DNA from: CAWGYT01 sp963826795
GTDB taxonomy: Bacteria; Planctomycetota; Planctomycetia; Pirellulales; Pirellulaceae
Assembly: GCA_963826795.1 (NCBI GenBank)
Contig: CAWGYT010000015.1
Span: 62,001-126,000 of the forward strand
Reading direction: 5' to 3'
Length of the DNA: 64,000 nt
Position 1 is the stretch's first letter, and every line of letters begins with the position of its first letter. Position numbers and translations under genes: made by a program. Shown one piece after another: positions 17,173-29,755 of the stretch. A model generated the notes under the pieces. The model was given only the letters and a program-made list of their open reading frames with translations. It was not told where the DNA came from and searched no databases.

Positions 17173-18069
17173 ATGGCAGAAACTCGCGAGTCGATCCTGC
17201 GGCGATTTCGTCAAAAACTTGCTGCAGGACAGTCGATCTTGGGCGGTGGGGCCGGTACAGGAATTAGCGCGAAATGCGAGGAAGCGGGCGGGATCGATCT
17301 GATCGTCATTTACAACTCGGGACGATACCGGATGGCCGGCCGCGGATCTCTCGCGGGCCTTATGCCGTATGGAAACGCGAACCAAATCGTCAAGGAGATG
17401 GCCTATGAGGTGCTGACGGCGGTGCATCACACGCCCGTCTTGGCCGGAGTTTGCGCCACCGATCCGTTTATGCTTCGCGCCCACTTCCTTCATGAGTTGC
17501 GAGAGCTTGGTTTCGCAGGTGTCCAAAATTTCCCGACGGTGGGACTGATCGATGGGACGTTCCGAGCCAATCTGGAAGAAACCGGAATGGGCTTTCAACT
17601 GGAAGTCGACTTGATCGCCGCCGCGCACCAACTGGACATGTTGACCACCCCCTATGCGTTCGACGCCGAACAGGCTCGAGCGATGACGGCGGCCGGTGCG
17701 GACGTCATCGTCGCTCACATGGGGCTTACCACGAGCGGAACGATCGGCGCTCACACCGCCCTCTCGCTGGAAGACTGCGTTCCCCGAATCGCGGAAATTG
17801 CCACGGCCGCCCGTCAGCTGCGGGATGACGTGATGGTCCTCTGTCATGGTGGACCGATCGCGATGCCCGAGGATGCGCAGATTCATCTTGGACCACGTGC
17901 GAGAAATCGACGGATTCTACGGCGCCAGTTCCCTGGAACGTCTGCCAACCGAAACGGCCCTCACGGCCCAAGTGCAACGCTTCGCGCAGCTGCGGAGATC
18001 GCCAGGTTGACCGGTCTTCCTGATGTTACTTCCAGTTGCCAACCGGCGCATCAAGGAACTCAGCGCTGA
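17173..18069 (+). CDS. PEP-hydrolase-family TIM-barrel protein, frameshifted near its end
   Basis: The open frame matches the phosphoenolpyruvate hydrolase/TIM-barrel family up to about residue 236: ILGGGAGTGISAKCEEAGG, DLIVIYNSGRYRMAGRGSL, LAGVCATDPF, GVQNFPTVGLIDG, and VIVAHMGLTTSGTIGA. At 17881 the frame breaks. Skipping one base there restores the expected family ending (FILDHVREIDGFYGASSLER, then LPTETALTAQV) and a stop at 18008-18010, so the as-sequenced tail to 18069 is spurious. One extra base is the simplest explanation, as error or mutation. ATG at 17173 chosen because MAETRESILRRF is the family start. It is the natural partner of the Tm-1-like gene 87 bases upstream; in eukaryotes the two are one polypeptide. 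Confidence 0.85.
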   Translation: MAETRESILRRFRQKLAAGQSILGGGAGTGISAKCEEAGGIDLIVIYNSGRYRMAGRGSLAGLMPYGNANQIVKEMAYEVLTAVHHTPVLAGVCATDPFMLRAHFLHELRELGFAGVQNFPTVGLIDGTFRANLEETGMGFQLEVDLIAAAHQLDMLTTPYAFDAEQARAMTAAGADVIVAHMGLTTSGTIGAHTALSLEDCVPRIAEIATAARQLRDDVMVLCHGGPIAMPEDAQIHLGPRARNRRILRRQFPGTSANRNGPHGPSATLRAAAEIARLTGLPDVTSSCQPAHQGTQR

Positions 18070-18214
18070 AATCGGGCGAGTTTTCACCTTGCGGAAGCGG
18101 CGCAAGCTGTCGTCACTTTAGCGATCGGCTGGATTGCAACTGCGCGTTCGTGAATTTCCGGCGCGACTCGCGCCGCACGATTGCGAGTTCGCTTCTTCTG
18201 GTTCTGTGTTCGTC
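18070..18214. other. Non-coding gap
   Basis: No supportable gene. The sequence after the true end of the TIM-barrel gene (18010) has only short open frames, and no terminator-like hairpin stood out. Confidence 0.3.
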
Positions 18215-18660
18215 ATGATTCAGCGAGAAAGGTGTATCGTTGACGTGCTGGAAGTCGGTGCGAATGCCGACTTGATCGGCCAAATCCGCGACACGTGGCT
18301 GCCAAGCCAGGGTGGGTCTTGACGCATGTCTCCGACACCACTTCCGCCCTGACGCGCCGTGCCAGGCAGAGAATCGGGCTGGCGATCCTGTGCGCCACGG
18401 ATGCGGTCAGCCATCGAGACGCGCTGAGTTTTCTTGCCGCAGTCGAAACGACGCGGATCCCAACCGTCGTCGTGTACGACCATGAGGAGTCGCTCGAGTC
18501 TTACCGCTCGGCGGCCTATCTCGATCCAAGAAACGCCGAGCTCTTCTGTGATCTCGGTTACAGTCGGTACGTTCAGGGCGACCTGGGGATGGCCGAACGA
18601 AGTCTGAGGAGGTCAATTCGGCGCGGTAGCCGACGTCGTACCAAGCGCCGCGTCGCGGCC
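18215..18660 (+). pseudogene. Gene debris: receiver-like N-part joined to a TPR fragment
   Basis: Reading from ATG 18215 gives IVDVLEVGANADLIGQIRDT; a one-base slip near 18300 leads to GWVLTHVSDTTSALTR, then IGLAILCATDAVSHRDALSF and TRIPTVVVYD. This resembles the first three-quarters of a CheY-like receiver or AAA-regulator N-terminal domain. It then runs straight into a lone TPR unit (AYLDPRNAELFCDLGYSRYV, AERSLRRSI) and decays into Arg-rich sequence. The piece looks like two broken genes fused by deletion, with a frameshift. I see no plausible intact product. Confidence 0.4.
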
Positions 18661-18689
18661 GCCAGGCGCGCCGGATCAGCTAGGCCGAG

Positions 18690-20225
18690 TCAGGCCACCA
18701 GCTCCTTGATGACCTGCCCATGCACGTCGGTCAATCGGCGTTCGATGCCATTCTGCAGCACAGTGAGTCGTTCGTGATCGATTCCCAACAAATACAGCAG
18801 CGTGGCGTGAATATCGTAGCACGTCGTCGGCCGATTGCGATCGAGCGGCTTGTAGCCCCACATGTCGCTCGGCCCGTAGGTCGTGCCTCCGCGAATTCCA
18901 CCGCCCGCCAGCCAATTGGTGAACACATAGGGGTTGTGGTCGCGACCCAAGCTACCTTGCGAAGAAGGCATTCGCCCGAACTCGGTCGTCCACAGGATAA
19001 TTGTATCCTCGAGCATACCGCGCTGCTTGAGATCCCGAATCAGGGCCGCGGCACCGCGTGACATGCCTAAGGCAAGCGGTCCGTGGTCGCGTTTGATATC
19101 TTCATGCGAGTCCCAATTCCGGCGAGGGAAGGAGTTGTCGTTACCGGACCAGATCTGAATGAAACGCACTCCGCGTTCCAACAAGCGACGCGCCACGAGG
19201 CATTTTCGACCAAAATAGTCCGTCTCTTCCAGCTCGTTGATTTCCGAGTCGAACGAAGTGCGTCCGTGATCGAGCCCATACATCCGCAGGATATGAGCGG
19301 GCTCGCCGCTGAGGTCGAGTGCTTCGGGCGCTGCCAGCTGCATTTTGGCCGCCAGCTCGTAGCTGCGAATCCGGGCCTCCAGCCGCGAATCGTTCGCGCG
19401 CGAACGTTGGTGCAGCCGATTGAGCTGATTCACCAACTCCAGTCCCGACGCGTCGCTCTCGGGCGTGACAAAGCTCGCTTCGGGAGGAAACAAATCCCGG
19501 AGCGGCTCGGCCGTGCCCGGCCGAATGATCGTCCCTTGGTACTGAGCCGGCAAAAAGGCGGAGCTCCAGTTCTTGGGGCCGTTTGAGGCGAAGCCGCGTC
19601 GGTCCGGCATCACGACGAACGTCGGCAAATTCTCGTTCATGCTGCCCAGCGCGTAGCTAACCCAATTCCCAACACCCGGAAAGCCTGGCAGCTGGAACCC
19701 GGTGGCCTGCAGGTAGGTCGCCTGGCTGTGGACGCCCGTCTTGCCCACCATCGAGTGCACAAATGCCATCTCGTCGACACAGTCACCCAGCGGCGCCACG
19801 ATGTCACTCAAATACTTGCCACACTCACCGTACGGGCGAAACGCCCAGGGACTCTTCATCCAAGGTCCCAGCCCGTTCTGAAACGCCTCGACATGCTCAC
19901 CGAAATCCGATTCCTCGCCGTGATGCTTGATCAGCGCCGGTTTGTAATCGAACGTGTCCAAATGACTGGCAGCTCCGCCCATGAACAGCTGGACCACCCG
20001 TGTCGCGCGGGGCGGGTAATGCAGCACCTGCAGGGTCGCACCCGAACCGGGTCCCGCCCCCACCGCGAGTCCTTCGTTGCCCAGCATCCATGTAAGCGCT
20101 AAGCCGCCGAACCCCTGGCCCATTGAGGCCAGAAATTCGCGGCGGGATGCCGAGGGCATCAGCCCGTGGGTGTCGGGCCGACGAGGATCTCTCGCCTGGG
20201 GATTGATTCGCTTACCCGTCAACAT
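18690..20225 (-). CDS. DUF1501 exported protein (Tat substrate)
   Basis: A 511-aa DUF1501 protein, a sulfatase/phosphatase-fold family abundant in planctomycetes. ATG at 20225 is preceded by GGAG at a suitable distance; an open frame extends to 20282. A twin-arginine signal is visible at about residues 28-48 (SRREFLASMGQGFGGLAL). Family segments include QLFMGGAASHLDTFDYKP, FVHSMVGKTGVHSQATYLQA, RRGFASNGPKNW, RLLERGVRFIQIWSGNDN, and TEFGRMPSSQGSLGRDHNPY near the C-terminus. It lies just downstream of the planctomycete cytochrome/DUF1549/DUF1553 gene on the same strand. These two families are almost always paired; their shared substrate is not known, although breakdown of complex carbohydrates or sulfated material is often proposed. 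Confidence 0.92.
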   Translation of the reverse strand: MLTGKRINPQARDPRRPDTHGLMPSASRREFLASMGQGFGGLALTWMLGNEGLAVGAGPGSGATLQVLHYPPRATRVVQLFMGGAASHLDTFDYKPALIKHHGEESDFGEHVEAFQNGLGPWMKSPWAFRPYGECGKYLSDIVAPLGDCVDEMAFVHSMVGKTGVHSQATYLQATGFQLPGFPGVGNWVSYALGSMNENLPTFVVMPDRRGFASNGPKNWSSAFLPAQYQGTIIRPGTAEPLRDLFPPEASFVTPESDASGLELVNQLNRLHQRSRANDSRLEARIRSYELAAKMQLAAPEALDLSGEPAHILRMYGLDHGRTSFDSEINELEETDYFGRKCLVARRLLERGVRFIQIWSGNDNSFPRRNWDSHEDIKRDHGPLALGMSRGAAALIRDLKQRGMLEDTIILWTTEFGRMPSSQGSLGRDHNPYVFTNWLAGGGIRGGTTYGPSDMWGYKPLDRNRPTTCYDIHATLLYLLGIDHERLTVLQNGIERRLTDVHGQVIKELVA

Positions 20226-20326
20226 TTTTGGAGACTCCTCGACGAATCGTTGTCGCCCGGGGTATTCCTGAGCGGGGCTCACGCGGGGCCGGTGGTCGGT
20301 GCGGTTGGATTCGTTTGGGCGGCGGC

Positions 20327-20347
20327 GGCTCGGCGGGAGCCTCGCCC
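20327..20347. repeat. Dispersed 21-bp GC-rich repeat, copy A
   Basis: GGCTCGGCGGGAGCCTCGCCC in the gap between the two genes of the DUF1501 operon. A second copy with 2 mismatches, in the opposite orientation, lies at 43550-43570. Its inner part GGCTC..GAGCC can form a hairpin. Confidence 0.6.
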
Positions 20348-20367
20348 GCCCGGGCTGGGGGGCTTCG

Positions 20368-23373
<3,006 letters not shown>

Positions 23374-23751
23374 AAATTCTCCCATCAGCACCGTTGCCGC
23401 GGGTTCGGATTTGCCGCCCCAAGCGATGGGCACCGGCGACAACGCCACCGAGCGACCGGGATGAATGCGAGGCCAAGCCAACTCGATGCCCTGCGCCGGG
23501 TTCCATCATACCGCCGATCCACCCGCGTTGGGCAGCCCCCCGAAGATCGCTTTGCGAAGCGCGTGCTGCGACAACAAATCCAGTTTTCGCTTGTGATCGA
23601 GATCGTCTTGGCCTCATAATCAGAGGTCTGCTCGGAGCGCGTCGTCGGCGATCAGAAACGAACCAACCGCGCTTCACGTCAAGACGACGAGACCCCAGTT
23701 GAGGTGCTTCCGCATGAAATTCCGCATGAAATCCTCGCCAGAGGACGCAAC
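23374..23751. promoter_or_regulatory. Divergent intergenic region
   Basis: About 378 bases between the divergent cytochrome gene and the CotH/lamin-tail gene. It should hold both promoters. No clear promoter boxes, inverted repeats or RNA elements were found by eye. An in-frame GTG at 23704 could be an alternative start of the downstream gene. Confidence 0.3.
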
Positions 23752-26700
23752 GTGAGGCGACGCAAGAGGGAAAAGCGAGGTCGAGCTCCGCGATCCTACC
23801 CGCTCCACCGCAGCCGTTTCGAGTCGCTGGAGACGCGTTGTGTGCTGGACAGCACGCTTGTTTTCAACGAGCTGATGTATCATCCGGCGGGCGACCAGAG
23901 TGAACTGGAATGGGTCGAATTGCACAATCAAATGTCGATCGATCTGGATCTCACGGGATGGAGCCTCCGCGACGGGATCGAGTACAGTTTCCCCGACGGC
24001 ACGATTGTGCCTGGCGGAGGCTATCTGGTGGTTGCGGCCAACCCGGAACAGCTCTCCGTTGCAACGGACCTCGCATCACCTTATGGGCCGTACGCGGGCC
24101 GCCTGTCGAACTCCGGCGAGACGCTGCAATTGCTGAACAACAGCGGTCGCATCATGGATCGCCTGTCCTATCGAGACGACGAAGGTTGGCCGCTCGGCCC
24201 CGACGGCTCGGGCGTCTCGCTGGCCAAGCGCGATCCGCTCACCGCCAGCGACTCCGCCCCGAACTGGACCTTCAGCGCGCAAATCGGCGGAACCCCGGGC
24301 CGGCAAAACTTCGACAACGAGGCTCCCGAGTCGGTCGAGCGGACGTTGATCGGGCCGAGCCAACCGGCTCGCGTCTACGTGCCGACGTCGAACTTGCTGG
24401 ACGACGCGTGGCGCGAGCCCGACTACCTGGAGGGTTCGCGCGGCGAGACGTGGATCGACGCCACCAACGGGATTGGCTTCCAGGCGATCGACGAGCCGGC
24501 TTACGAAGATCTCGTGTTGGCGGACAATCCGCTCGTCTACTGGAGACTGCGGGAAACGTCTCCGGAGACGCCTCCGGCCAACGCGGGTCTGCTCGGTTCG
24601 AATCTTGACGCGCAGTATCAGCCGACCGCTCAAGTCGGCCAAGGCTCGTTGCTCGACATGATTGACGATGCGTCGCTGCGCATCTCGCCGTCGGACGAGT
24701 CGGCGCCGTTGACCAGCGGTCCGTTTGAGAAGCTGGCCACCGTCGACGGAGTTGGCGGAACCGGCCGGTCGTTTGAATTCTGGATCTCGCTGGAATCGAC
24801 ACCCACCGCCTTGGGCAACCTGGTCGGGGACGGGGAGGGAGTGTTCGACTTCGGGATGATGGTCTACGTCACGCCCGAGCGGCGCATCCGGGCATTCCTG
24901 CGGTCGACAGCGTCCGAGTCACTGGGGATCACCTCCTTCGAGAGCCAACGCATCCTGGGCATTGGCCAACGCGTACACGTCGTCACGACCTGGGATACTT
25001 CCTCCGGCGCGTTTCGCTTGTTTCTGGACGGCCAGGAAGCCCCGATTGTGAATCTGGAAGGACCGCTGCCCAACCTCGGTGCGGCACGCAACACGGACAA
25101 TCGGGTGTTTGTCGGGAAGGACGGTCGTCAAAGCGGTGCCGCCGACGCTCGGATCGACGAAATCGCGATCTACAACTACGCGTTGTCGCCGCAACGCATC
25201 GCCACGCATTTCGGCGCGGGCAGCAGTTCGTTAGGCACCCTGATCCGAACCGACGTGCAAGCGGCGATGCAGCACGTCAGCTCAACGGCCTTCGTCCGCC
25301 TTCCATTTGAATACGCCGACGATCTACGGATCAATTCGCTGCGGATGACGGTTCAGTACGACGACGGTTTTGTGGCCTATCTGAACGGTACGGAAGTCGC
25401 TCGTCGCAACGCGCCGGCGGGAATTGTCGGCTATCAAGCGACCGCAACCCAGGACCGCTCACTGGGCGAGACGCTGATCGCCGAGACGATCGATTTGACC
25501 GAGTTCGCGGACCAGCTGGAGTCCGGTCCGAATCAATTGGCAATCTTGGCTCTGAATCGAGACGCAGCGAACGACGATTTTCTGATCCTGACGACGCTCG
25601 ACGCAACAGGCATCATCAAGCCACCGGACGAGGTGCCAGCGGTCCGATTCAATGAAGTGACCAGCGCGTTGGATGCCTCGTTTCGGCTTGAGCTGGTCAA
25701 TCAGGGCAGCGAGCCTGTCGACCTTTTGGGATACCACCTGCGGCAGCTTGGGGCCAATCAGGTGGAGTACGTATTTCCGTCGTCGCGAGTCGTTCAACCC
25801 GGAGGCCTGCTGACACTGTCCGGCAGCGAATTGGGATTCGCGATCGAGGATGGAGATCGGCTGTTTCTCTTCAACCCGCCCTCCAACTCGTTGCTGGATG
25901 CGGTGCGAGTGACCGACCGCCTGCGGGGGCGTTCGGAACAACACGGCGGCGAATGGTTGTACCCGTCGGCGGCCACGTTCGGCCAACCAAATCAGTTCGC
26001 ATTGCACGAAGACGTCGTGATCAATGAAATCCTGTTCCACGCCCCGCCAAAATACGTGCAAGGGGCCCTGCCCTCGGATTCGGCCGAGGAATGGATCGAA
26101 CTCTACAACCGCGGTTCCGTCCCGATCGACCTCAGCGGCTGGCAGCTGGCGGGAGGAATCGACTATCGTTTTCCATTTGCGACAACGATCCTACCCGACC
26201 AGTATCTCGTTGTCAGCAATAACGCGGAGACACTTCGGGCCAAGTATCCCGAAGTCGCGTCGCAAATCGTCGGAGATTTTTCGCGTTCGCTTGCCAATGA
26301 CGGCGATCACGTCGTCTTGATCGATCAGGCGAACAATCCAGCCGACCAAGTCCAGTACTATGACGGCGGAAGGTGGCCTTCGTACGCCGACGGCGGCGGG
26401 TCGAGCCTGGAGCTGAAGGATCCCTTTGCTGACAATTCGGTTGCCGAGTCCTGGGGAGCGAGCGATTCGGCTTCGGACTCCGGCTGGCAAACCTACGTCT
26501 ACCGAGCCACGGCCGCGACGCCGCGCGGCGCTCAATATCCCAGAACGTTTGACGAACTAAGTTTCGGCTTGTTGGAAGCGGGCGAGGTGCTGCTGGACGA
26601 TCTGAGAGTAATTGAAGACCCCGCGGGAACGGCACGGCAATTGATTCAGAACGGCTCGTTTGATTCGGACCTGAACACATGGCGTCCCGTCGGGAATCAC

Positions 26701-29214
26701 CACGGCCAGGTCGTTTCTGATCCGACGGATCCCACGAATCGGGTATTTCACCTGACCGCAACGGGACCTGAAGAACATCTGCAGAATCATGTCGAAACCA
26801 CACTCAAGGACGGCGACACGTTCCGCAGAATCCGTCTCAATACGGAATACGAAATCAGCTTTCGAGCCAAATGGCTGGCCGGCTCGCCACAGCTCAACAC
26901 GCGTTTGTACTTCAACCTCGTCCCACGCACGACGATCCTGGATGTCCCGGACACCTACGGCACGCCAGGCCGCCCCAACTCGACTCGAGTCGCCAATCTT
27001 GGGCCCACCTATCACGATCTGGCCCACTTCCCTCTCAACCCGACTGCCGGCGAAAGCATTTCGGTGTCGATCTTGGCCGACGATCCCGACGCGGTTACGT
27101 CCGCTCAGCTTTGGTATTCCGTCGACGGAGGCGTTTTCCAGACCACCTCGATGTCGAGAGGCCTGGACGCGCGTTTTCGGGGGACGATTCCGGGCCAAGC
27201 CACGGGTTCGATCGTGCAGATCTACGTCGAGGCCCGCGACACGCGGGGCGCCAGTTCGACCTTCCCCGCTGCCGGTCCTGATTCGCGGGCTCTGATCAAA
27301 GTCGGCGACGCGCTGCAATCACCGACGGCCCTACAGACAATTCGAATCGTGATGACCGGCACGGACGCCGATCTGCTTGGCGAACGAACGAACTTAATGA
27401 GCAACGACGATTTGGGCGCGACCGTGATCTACGAAGGACACGTGTACTACGACGTCGGCGTCCGGCTCAAGGGAAGCGAACACGGCCGGCCCGATCCGAA
27501 CCGACGCGGCTTTGCCATTGAATTTGATCCGAGTGACCGCTTTCGAGGCGTGCAGTCGTCGGTGCACATTGACCGTTCGGGCGGTTGGAGATTCGGGACG
27601 ACTTTCGGCCAAGACGAGATCCTGATCCAGCAGTTCTTCAACCGAGCTGGAAATATCCCGAGCATGGTCAACGATCTCGTCTACGTCGAAGCCCCCACGG
27701 TGGCCACGGGCACCGCCATTCTGCAAATGACTCGCTTCTCGGACGAATACTTTGCGTCGCAATTCGAAAACGGTGCGGATGGGACCGCGTACGAATATGA
27801 ATTGATTTACGGGATGCTGGAGAGCAGCGGCCGCGAGAGTCTGAAGTACGCTCAGGAAGGTCCGCTTGTCCTGGGCATCCCGGTGGGGACCAACCTGGGC
27901 GATGACGAAGAGTCGTATCGTCACTATTTCTTGATTAAGAACAATCGCGAACGGGACGACTATGGCCCGATCATGGCACTCAGCAATGCGCTGAGCCAAC
28001 GGGGCGCCGCATTTCATACGGCCACGGCCGAGGTGATGGATCTGGACCAGTGGATGCGGTCCTTCGCCGCACTCTCGCTCAGCGGTGCCGGCGACAACTA
28101 CAATAGCGGCAATCAGCACAACGCGTACTTCTATCAGCGCCCTTCCGATGGCAAACTGCTCTTGCTGCCGTTCGACATGGACTTCGCGTTTGTCAACTCC
28201 CCCACCGCGCCGCTGTCGTCAAATCCCGACCTGACGCGTCTGCGGCAGTCTCCCTCGAACGAACATCTATTCCTCGGCCACCTGCACGACATCCTGAGCA
28301 CGTCGTTCAATGCGGAGTATATGGCGCGGTGGGTCGCGCACTTCGATAGTCTGCTGCCGAGGCAGAACCTGTCCAGCATTCTTTCCTGGATCAGCCAGCG
28401 CGAAGCGTACGTTCGGCGTCAATTTCCCGACGAGATCCCGTTTGCTCTGTCCAGTCCCGACACTTCGACTTCGGAGAGCTTCATCACGATTGAAGGTCAA
28501 GGCTGGATTAACGTGCGACAGATCCGCATCGCCGGCAGCGACCAGCCGCTCGACATCATCTGGACCACACCCACTCAATGGCAAGCCATCCTGCCCGTCC
28601 GAAACGGACTTCAGAATGTGACGCTCGAAGCGTTCGACTTCCAAGGCAACCCGCTCGGCCAGGATTCCCTGACCGTGACCGGCACGGGCGAGAATCCGCC
28701 GTTGTCGAGTCTTCGCGTGACCGAGATCAACTACCATCCCTATCCGATAACGCCCGACGAACTTGCCGCGATGCCCAACGCCGTGGATGAGGACTTTGAG
28801 TTCATCGAGTTGATGAACGTCGCGGCCGAACCCATCCAGCTCCGCGGCCTAACGCTTGACACGGGCGTGGTCTTCTCTTTCCCCGAGTTTTTGTTGGCTC
28901 CGGGGGAACTGGCGCTCGTTGTCCAAGACGCCGCGGCGTTTTCGTTGCGTTACGGGGACTCAGCCCGGATCATCGGCGAGTTCCAAGACGGGCGGCTCGC
29001 CAATTCGGGCGAGCAACTGCGGCTAGTGGATGCCTTTGGGACGGTCATCTGGGACGTGACGTACAGCGATGAGCAGCCTTGGCCGGACCAAGCGGATGGA
29101 CATGGTCCAACGCTGGTGTTGATCGATCCGACGAATACGCCTGCCGCCGATCTCGGCGCGGCGGAACGTTGGGCGGCAAGCAGCGCCTGCAGGCGGAACG
29201 CCCGGACAGCTTGA
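23752..29214 (+). CDS. Giant lamin-tail / LamG / CotH-kinase surface protein
   Basis: About 1820 aa as sequenced. I prefer the GTG at 23752, which has AGAGGA six bases upstream, over the GTG at 23704. A LEPR-XLL-like motif, LETRCVL, lies at residues 26-32. Domains in order: lamin-tail domain (about 35-150; FNELMYHPAG), LamG/concanavalin-like domain (about 270-490), further lamin-tail domains (FNEVTSALDASFRLELVNQG; INEILFHAPPKYVQG), a carbohydrate-binding-like part, a CotH kinase domain (about 1200-1560; GVRLKGSEHGRPDPNRRGFA and the metal-site-like LLLPFDMDFAF), and a last lamin-tail domain. The frame ends early: one extra base near 29190 separates it from the dockerin-like C-terminus in the next entry. 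CotH domains phosphorylate extracellular proteins in other bacteria; the target here is unknown. Confidence 0.9.
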   Translation: MRRRKREKRGRAPRSYPLHRSRFESLETRCVLDSTLVFNELMYHPAGDQSELEWVELHNQMSIDLDLTGWSLRDGIEYSFPDGTIVPGGGYLVVAANPEQLSVATDLASPYGPYAGRLSNSGETLQLLNNSGRIMDRLSYRDDEGWPLGPDGSGVSLAKRDPLTASDSAPNWTFSAQIGGTPGRQNFDNEAPESVERTLIGPSQPARVYVPTSNLLDDAWREPDYLEGSRGETWIDATNGIGFQAIDEPAYEDLVLADNPLVYWRLRETSPETPPANAGLLGSNLDAQYQPTAQVGQGSLLDMIDDASLRISPSDESAPLTSGPFEKLATVDGVGGTGRSFEFWISLESTPTALGNLVGDGEGVFDFGMMVYVTPERRIRAFLRSTASESLGITSFESQRILGIGQRVHVVTTWDTSSGAFRLFLDGQEAPIVNLEGPLPNLGAARNTDNRVFVGKDGRQSGAADARIDEIAIYNYALSPQRIATHFGAGSSSLGTLIRTDVQAAMQHVSSTAFVRLPFEYADDLRINSLRMTVQYDDGFVAYLNGTEVARRNAPAGIVGYQATATQDRSLGETLIAETIDLTEFADQLESGPNQLAILALNRDAANDDFLILTTLDATGIIKPPDEVPAVRFNEVTSALDASFRLELVNQGSEPVDLLGYHLRQLGANQVEYVFPSSRVVQPGGLLTLSGSELGFAIEDGDRLFLFNPPSNSLLDAVRVTDRLRGRSEQHGGEWLYPSAATFGQPNQFALHEDVVINEILFHAPPKYVQGALPSDSAEEWIELYNRGSVPIDLSGWQLAGGIDYRFPFATTILPDQYLVVSNNAETLRAKYPEVASQIVGDFSRSLANDGDHVVLIDQANNPADQVQYYDGGRWPSYADGGGSSLELKDPFADNSVAESWGASDSASDSGWQTYVYRATAATPRGAQYPRTFDELSFGLLEAGEVLLDDLRVIEDPAGTARQLIQNGSFDSDLNTWRPVGNHHGQVVSDPTDPTNRVFHLTATGPEEHLQNHVETTLKDGDTFRRIRLNTEYEISFRAKWLAGSPQLNTRLYFNLVPRTTILDVPDTYGTPGRPNSTRVANLGPTYHDLAHFPLNPTAGESISVSILADDPDAVTSAQLWYSVDGGVFQTTSMSRGLDARFRGTIPGQATGSIVQIYVEARDTRGASSTFPAAGPDSRALIKVGDALQSPTALQTIRIVMTGTDADLLGERTNLMSNDDLGATVIYEGHVYYDVGVRLKGSEHGRPDPNRRGFAIEFDPSDRFRGVQSSVHIDRSGGWRFGTTFGQDEILIQQFFNRAGNIPSMVNDLVYVEAPTVATGTAILQMTRFSDEYFASQFENGADGTAYEYELIYGMLESSGRESLKYAQEGPLVLGIPVGTNLGDDEESYRHYFLIKNNRERDDYGPIMALSNALSQRGAAFHTATAEVMDLDQWMRSFAALSLSGAGDNYNSGNQHNAYFYQRPSDGKLLLLPFDMDFAFVNSPTAPLSSNPDLTRLRQSPSNEHLFLGHLHDILSTSFNAEYMARWVAHFDSLLPRQNLSSILSWISQREAYVRRQFPDEIPFALSSPDTSTSESFITIEGQGWINVRQIRIAGSDQPLDIIWTTPTQWQAILPVRNGLQNVTLEAFDFQGNPLGQDSLTVTGTGENPPLSSLRVTEINYHPYPITPDELAAMPNAVDEDFEFIELMNVAAEPIQLRGLTLDTGVVFSFPEFLLAPGELALVVQDAAAFSLRYGDSARIIGEFQDGRLANSGEQLRLVDAFGTVIWDVTYSDEQPWPDQADGHGPTLVLIDPTNTPAADLGAAERWAASSACRRNARTA

Positions 29215-29227
29215 TTCGATTGACGCC

Positions 29228-29755
29228 GTGTTCGGCGACTTCGACGGGAATCGGCGGGTCGACGCACTGGACATTGACGCCCTCTGCGCTGCAATTCGCG
29301 CCGGAAGCCAGGAACTGCGTTATGACTTGACCACCGACGGAGAGGTTGCTTTGAGCGACTTGGACTGGCTGATTGAGCAGGTCCTGAAGACATCTCTTGG
29401 AGACGCCAATCTGGACGGAATCGTCAACTCAGCCGATTTGGTCACGATTTTTCAGGCCGGCCAATACGAAGACGCCGTCTCCGGCAACTCGGGCTGGGCT
29501 CAAGGCGACTGGGACTGCGACGGCGACTTCACTTCACAGGACCTGGTCCTGCTGTTTCAGATCGGCGTCTACCAGGCGGCGGCCGTCGACGGAGCTGTTC
29601 CCACGGAACTTGTCGCCGCAGCGCTGGCAAGTGGGAGCAGCAATTCATCGAGCCGACAGTGGAAGTCGGCCTGGGTGGAGACGACGGAGTCGTTCGACAT
29701 CATGATTGAGGCGTTTGAAAATCGGGAAACCAAGACGAAACGAGGAACGTTATGA
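29228..29755 (+). CDS. Displaced dockerin-like C-terminus of the CotH protein
   Basis: This frame is the expected continuation of the gene above. Just before it, in the same phase, the sequence reads AGGTPGQLDSIDAVFGDFDG, the usual end of a lamin-tail domain leading into a dockerin-like Ca-binding region. That region has loops DFDGNRRVDALDIDAL, GDANLDGIVNSADLVTIF and DWDCDGDFTSQDLVLLF. A one-base insertion around 29185-29195 is the likely cause of the split, so 23752-29755 was probably one gene of about 2000 codons. The TGA overlaps the ATG of the next gene (ATGA), which implies translational coupling. Dockerin-like ends may anchor the protein to partner modules; no cohesin is seen in the window. 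Confidence 0.75.
   Translation: MFGDFDGNRRVDALDIDALCAAIRAGSQELRYDLTTDGEVALSDLDWLIEQVLKTSLGDANLDGIVNSADLVTIFQAGQYEDAVSGNSGWAQGDWDCDGDFTSQDLVLLFQIGVYQAAAVDGAVPTELVAAALASGSSNSSSRQWKSAWVETTESFDIMIEAFENRETKTKRGTL

Noticed and set aside
27394..28119. 241-aa minus-strand frame within the CotH gene
   Set aside because: Antisense shadow with no recognised domain.
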